From DASRHY01 sp046765875 (GTDB taxonomy: Bacteria; Actinomycetota; Actinomycetes; Propionibacteriales; Kribbellaceae), in assembly GCA_046765875.1 (NCBI GenBank), contig JBKPSJ010000111.1, forward strand, positions 1 through 16,717: a stretch of 16,717 nucleotides of DNA, in the 5' to 3' direction. The first letter of the stretch is position 1. Every line of letters starts with the position of its first letter. Under the pieces are notes generated by a model that saw only the letters and a program-made list of their open reading frames with translations, made no database searches and was not told the DNA's origin. Position numbers and translations under genes: made by a program. Positions 14,056-16,717 of this stretch are shown in pieces.

Positions 14056-14291
14056 CCCACCCCCTCCTCCGGTGGTTCGTCGTCGGGCTCGGGTACGGAT
14101 CGCACCTCGACCAGATCGAGACCGAGCGCACGCAGCCGCCGCAGGAACCCGTGCAGCTCGGCCTGGTCGATGAAACTGCCCGTCAGCACCGTCCGCAGTT
14201 CCTGCTCCATGATCCTGACCTCACCGAGCGCGGGCACCAGCTCGGCCGGTACCTTGCCGACCACCCGGATCTCGTACGTTGTCAGCGCCAT
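14052..14291 (-). CDS. Small conserved alpha/beta protein
   Basis: A 79-residue protein: MALTTYEIRVVGKVPAELVP, then RTVLTGSFIDQAELHGFLRR, then LGLDLVEVRSVPEPD and an acidic tail. Strand-strand-helix-strand order suggests a compact alpha/beta fold. Short proteins opening TYEIRV-x-G-x-V-P are common in actinobacteria, but I know no function. ATG at 14291 is chosen because GAGGGAGG lies about 8 nt upstream; an in-frame upstream start at 14453 would add 54 residues of poor coding character. Its stop overlaps the start of the next gene by 4 bp. A promoter candidate lies about 60 nt upstream. Confidence 0.82.
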   Translation of the reverse strand: MALTTYEIRVVGKVPAELVPALGEVRIMEQELRTVLTGSFIDQAELHGFLRRLRALGLDLVEVRSVPEPDDEPPEEGVG

Positions 14292-14351
14292 CGTGCGGCC
14301 TCCCTCTGCGACAATGGCAGTGGTCGGGGCGCGGAGCGTCATCCGCGAGGC

Positions 14352-14357
14352 ATTATC
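14352..14357 (-). promoter_or_regulatory. Putative -10 box for the 14291-13315 gene group
   Basis: On the minus strand GATAAT matches the TATAAT consensus at five of six positions, with a weak TTTCGG about 16 nt upstream as a possible -35. It gives a leader of about 55 nt to the ATG at 14291. It is the best -10 sequence in the 14292-14565 gap, which holds no gene I can support. Confidence 0.45.
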
Positions 14358-14527
14358 CGTGAGTCTGAGGCACCCGAAATCGCGCGCGATCCCTCGTACG
14401 GGATGAACCGGCGAGCTCGGGGTGGCGGCGACCGATGAAACGTTGCGAATCACGTACGGATCGATTTGTTGGACCCAGTGCCAGCCGGCGGAACGCTCGC
14501 CCGGTCCGGCGGGGCCGTCGATGGTCT

Positions 14528-14551
14528 GATCACCTCATCCAAAAGGGGTGA
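14528..14551. promoter_or_regulatory. Hairpin or degenerate seventh dyad copy
   Basis: ATCACCTC and GGGGTGAT (7 pairs plus one T-G) surround an 8-nt loop just after the amidohydrolase stop at 14566. The same bases also read TCATCC-AAAAG-GGGTGA (14535-14551), one mismatch from the exact shared dyad. It could terminate the amidohydrolase operon or be an operator; it is 243 nt from the next start, so the operator reading is weaker here. Confidence 0.4.
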
Positions 14552-14565
14552 TGCCATGGGGGACC

Positions 14566-15708
14566 CTATGTGGTGATCGTCGGTGGGGGCCCCGGTGGTG
14601 CTTGCTCCATCGAATAGATCCGGCGGGCGTTGTCGGTACTGATCATCCGCGCGAACCGCAGTGCGTCTGCCGCGGTGAGTGCGTCCTGTGCGAGCCATTC
14701 GTCGAACACCGTGCCGAGCGCCCGGCGGAACAGCACCGCGCCGAGATAGTGCAGTTCCGGTAGCCCGTACCCGTCCGATGCGTACAGCAAGGAGCCGAAC
14801 GGCGCGAGCTCGAGCGTCTCCGCGAGTACGGCGGCCGCCCGTTGACCTACATGGTTGACGGCCAGGCTCACGTCGAGAGCGACGTGCGGGAATACGTTCG
14901 CCAGGTAGGCGGCCTGCCGATGGTACGGATAGCAGTGCAGCAACACCACTGGGCCGCGCTGGGCACGCAGGAACGGCATGAGCAGGGACGGGTCGGACCG
15001 GTGGAGGCTCAGGTCGGGATCGCCGTACCCGGTGTGTACCTGGATCGGCAGACCCAGCGGCAGGCAGGAATGCACGCAGTGCGCCACCAGCGTCGGGTCG
15101 TCGAGGCGGTACGTTCCGGTCCGCTCGCCCTCGGCCAGCCATAGGCCGGCAGCCCGCTCGACCTCGCTTCTTGTTGGAGCGACGGCAGGCAGATCCAGCC
15201 CGACCCGATAGGCGGCGATCGTCTTGAACCCGACGGAACGGGTCGCATACTCGGCCAAGGCCTCCGCGACCGCGTCGCCGAACCCGGCCGCTGTTACGTG
15301 TCTGGCGCCCACCTGCTCGGCTACCGACTCCATTCTGGTCACCTCGGATACCCGCGCCTCCGCGAGACTCTCCAGCTCGTTGAGGTCACACAGATCGGGA
15401 CCGTGCAGGCCGGTGTCGACCAGCAGGTCGGTGGCCCCACAAGAGCGCAGCAGCCTCCTCGTCGTCTCCTCCGGTCCCAGATCCTGTCTGCGGGCCAGGT
15501 ATGCGTCTGGGGCGGCATGCGGGTCCAGGTCCAGCAACGGCGCGCACCACCGGCGTACGGCGAGACCGACCTGCGAGTCGAACTCGCTGGTGGGGCCGCG
15601 CTGGTGGGCCTCGGTCAGCAGCGACTCGAACTCGTCGCGTTCGAGTTGGTCGACGACGACTGGGTGACAGTGGTGGTCGACCAGGGGGATCTCGTCCGCG
15701 ACGCCCAT
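14566..15708 (-). CDS. FluG-like amidohydrolase (amidohydrolase 2 family)
   Basis: A 380-residue TIM-barrel metallohydrolase. Metal-site candidates follow the family order: the DHHCH motif with D11, H13 and H15; K162 in FKTIAAYR; H225 in IQVHTGYGDPDLSL; H258 in VVLLHCYPYHRQA; and D312 in LLYASDGYGLPE. The HTGYGDPDL and LHCYPYHRQAAYLA stretches resemble the N-terminal amidohydrolase half of fungal FluG. It begins 3 nt after the stop of the glutamine-synthetase-like gene and has no clear ribosome site, so translation is probably coupled. Members may hydrolyse an amide or decarboxylate a ring acid; with a gamma-glutamyl ligase next door, hydrolysis of a gamma-glutamyl amide or a related step is plausible but inferred. 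Start ATG at 15708; length is typical. Confidence 0.9.
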   Translation of the reverse strand: MGVADEIPLVDHHCHPVVVDQLERDEFESLLTEAHQRGPTSEFDSQVGLAVRRWCAPLLDLDPHAAPDAYLARRQDLGPEETTRRLLRSCGATDLLVDTGLHGPDLCDLNELESLAEARVSEVTRMESVAEQVGARHVTAAGFGDAVAEALAEYATRSVGFKTIAAYRVGLDLPAVAPTRSEVERAAGLWLAEGERTGTYRLDDPTLVAHCVHSCLPLGLPIQVHTGYGDPDLSLHRSDPSLLMPFLRAQRGPVVLLHCYPYHRQAAYLANVFPHVALDVSLAVNHVGQRAAAVLAETLELAPFGSLLYASDGYGLPELHYLGAVLFRRALGTVFDEWLAQDALTAADALRFARMISTDNARRIYSMEQAPPGPPPTITT

Positions 15709-15711
15709 CTG

Positions 15712-16717
15712 CTAGTAGCGCCAACGGGTCGCTGCGACGACCTCGTCAGGGGTGGAGTCCGCGAACAGTGCGATCTCGGCCCGGCGAACGGCAGTGAACG
15801 CGTCGTACAGCCAATCCCCCATCGCGGCCTTCAGCAGATCGCTCTTCTCCAGGGCCGCCAACGTCGCCTCCGGCGACTCCGGCAACCGCTCCGGCCTGTC
15901 CTCCCCCGTCGCGGCCGGGTCGACTGTCACTTCAGGGGGTAGCTGCAATTTCTTGTCCACCGAATCCAGCAGAACCGCCAGGACCGCGCCGACCACGAGA
16001 TAGGGGTTGGCGCTGGCGTCGAAACACTTCACCTCGACATTGGCCGCCCTGTCGGTCTCGCCTGTAGACCCAGTCACCAGCCGAAGCGCGGCCTCGCGGT
16101 TCTCCCGGCCCCAGCACCTGTAGACCCCTGCCCAGTGCGAGGGCACCAGCCGTACATGACTTGCGACGCTCGGCGCGCCGACCCCGCAGAGTGCGGGCAG
16201 CGCCTCCAGGATGCCCGCCAGAATCGACTCCCCTTCCACGGTCATTCCGTACGGACCTGGTCCGTTGGTCAGCAGGTTGCCGTCGCGGTGGACCGAGATA
16301 TGCAGATGCTGACCGTTCCCGACGAGGCCCGCGACAACAGCGGGTGCGAACGACGCGGCCATCCCATGCGTTCGGGACACCGCCCGAATGGTCTCGCGGA
16401 CTAACAGCACATGATCGGCGGCTGCGACGGGGTCCTGCGCTGCCATCGACACCTCGAACTGCCCGGCGGCGTACTCCGGGTGCAACTGCAGCACCTCGAC
16501 CGACTCGGCAGCGAGCGCGGCCAGCAGGTCCCGGCAGTAGTCGGACAGCTGGACCATCCTGGTCATCCCGTACGCCGGTCCCGAGCAAGCCGGCCGGAAC
16601 TCGTCCCCCTCCTCGGCTGCGAGCGCCCACTCGATTTCGAACCCCATCCGTACGTCGAGCCCTTGCCCAGCCGCTGCCGCTGCCATCCTGCGGGCGAAGC
16701 TCCGCTGGCACCCAGGG
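15712..16717 (-). CDS. Glutamine-synthetase-like ligase, 5' end outside window
   Basis: The reading frame runs open to the right edge at 16717, so the N-terminal beta-grasp domain is missing; the ATG at 16686 is internal (the frame upstream reads QRSFARR, usual before the catalytic domain). The catalytic domain is present: MGFEIEWAL with the metal-binding E-x-E, LHPEYAAGQFEVS, the GNGQHLHIS motif with both His, ENREAALRL, and VEVKCFDASANPYL. Glutamine synthetases normally have Arg where this last motif has Lys (E-x-R-x-x-D), a change I associate with GlnA-like and FluG-type ligases. Such enzymes join glutamate to amines other than ammonia. The gene sits just before the amidohydrolase, 3 nt away. 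I call it a type I GS-like ligase of unknown amine substrate. Confidence 0.9.
   Translation of the reverse strand, partial: PGCQRSFARRMAAAAAGQGLDVRMGFEIEWALAAEEGDEFRPACSGPAYGMTRMVQLSDYCRDLLAALAAESVEVLQLHPEYAAGQFEVSMAAQDPVAAADHVLLVRETIRAVSRTHGMAASFAPAVVAGLVGNGQHLHISVHRDGNLLTNGPGPYGMTVEGESILAGILEALPALCGVGAPSVASHVRLVPSHWAGVYRCWGRENREAALRLVTGSTGETDRAANVEVKCFDASANPYLVVGAVLAVLLDSVDKKLQLPPEVTVDPAATGEDRPERLPESPEATLAALEKSDLLKAAMGDWLYDAFTAVRRAEIALFADSTPDEVVAATRWRY

Noticed and set aside
14292..14453. N-terminal extension of the 79-residue protein to 14453
   Set aside because: The extra 54 residues lack coding character, and a strong GAGGGAGG site marks the start at 14291; a -10-like box also lies within the extension.
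14450..15142. A 230-codon minus-strand open frame overlapping the amidohydrolase
   Set aside because: It is an Arg/Pro-rich shadow frame; the overlapping 14566-15708 frame has clear family motifs.
15712..16686. ATG at 16686 as the real start of the glutamine-synthetase-like gene
   Set aside because: The frame stays open to the window edge with family-like residues (QRSFARR) just upstream, and starting there would remove the N-terminal domain the family needs.

Overview
This is high-GC DNA with actinobacterial features: strong GC bias at third codon positions, GTG as well as ATG starts, GGAGG-type ribosome sites, and families common in Actinomycetota (DUF1269, DUF7144, DUF6069, DUF6325, SHOCT, MalT-like LuxR regulators, a FluG-like amidohydrolase with a glutamine-synthetase-like partner). 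I cannot fix the genus from sequence alone. No rRNA, tRNA, insertion sequence, phage gene or CRISPR array was seen.

Layout. Positions 44-2708 (minus): an unrecognised six-segment membrane protein and an AI-2E/PerM-family permease, each with its own upstream region. Positions 2709-2979: a divergent control region with six perfect 12-bp tandem repeats. Positions 2980-4500 (plus): three small membrane proteins (DUF1269; unrecognised; DUF7144), ending in a strong hairpin terminator. Positions 4573-6444 (minus): an operon of a second DUF7144 protein, a DUF6069 protein and a protein with a Pro/Thr-rich tail. Positions 6582-9293 (minus): a 903-residue MalT-type regulator, divergent from a DUF6325-SHOCT pair (9561-10410, plus). 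Positions 10429-13119 (minus): a second, 896-residue MalT-type regulator. Positions 13315-14291 (minus): three small genes, two of which look like tandem paralogues. Positions 14566-16717 (minus): an amidohydrolase and a 5'-truncated glutamine-synthetase-like gene, resembling the two halves of fungal FluG.

Main discovery. A dyad of the form TCAYCC-N5-GGRTGA recurs in the intergenic regions ahead of six transcription units between positions 1428 and 9497: the 44-1336 membrane protein, the AI-2E-family permease, the DUF1269 operon, the DUF7144-DUF6069 operon, the first MalT-like regulator, and DUF6325-SHOCT. Two copies are exact (TCACCC-N5-GGGTGA) and the rest differ at one or two bases. Each lies 63 to 91 nt upstream of a start codon. 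I found no complete copy inside a coding region. The half-site GGRTGA resembles the core of the E. coli MalT box (GGGGAKGAGG), and the region encodes two MalT-type regulators. The simplest reading is a self-contained regulon of small membrane and cytosolic proteins run by a local STAND/LuxR activator, probably the 6582-9293 product, which has a copy ahead of its own gene. The motif is seen directly; the regulator assignment is inference.
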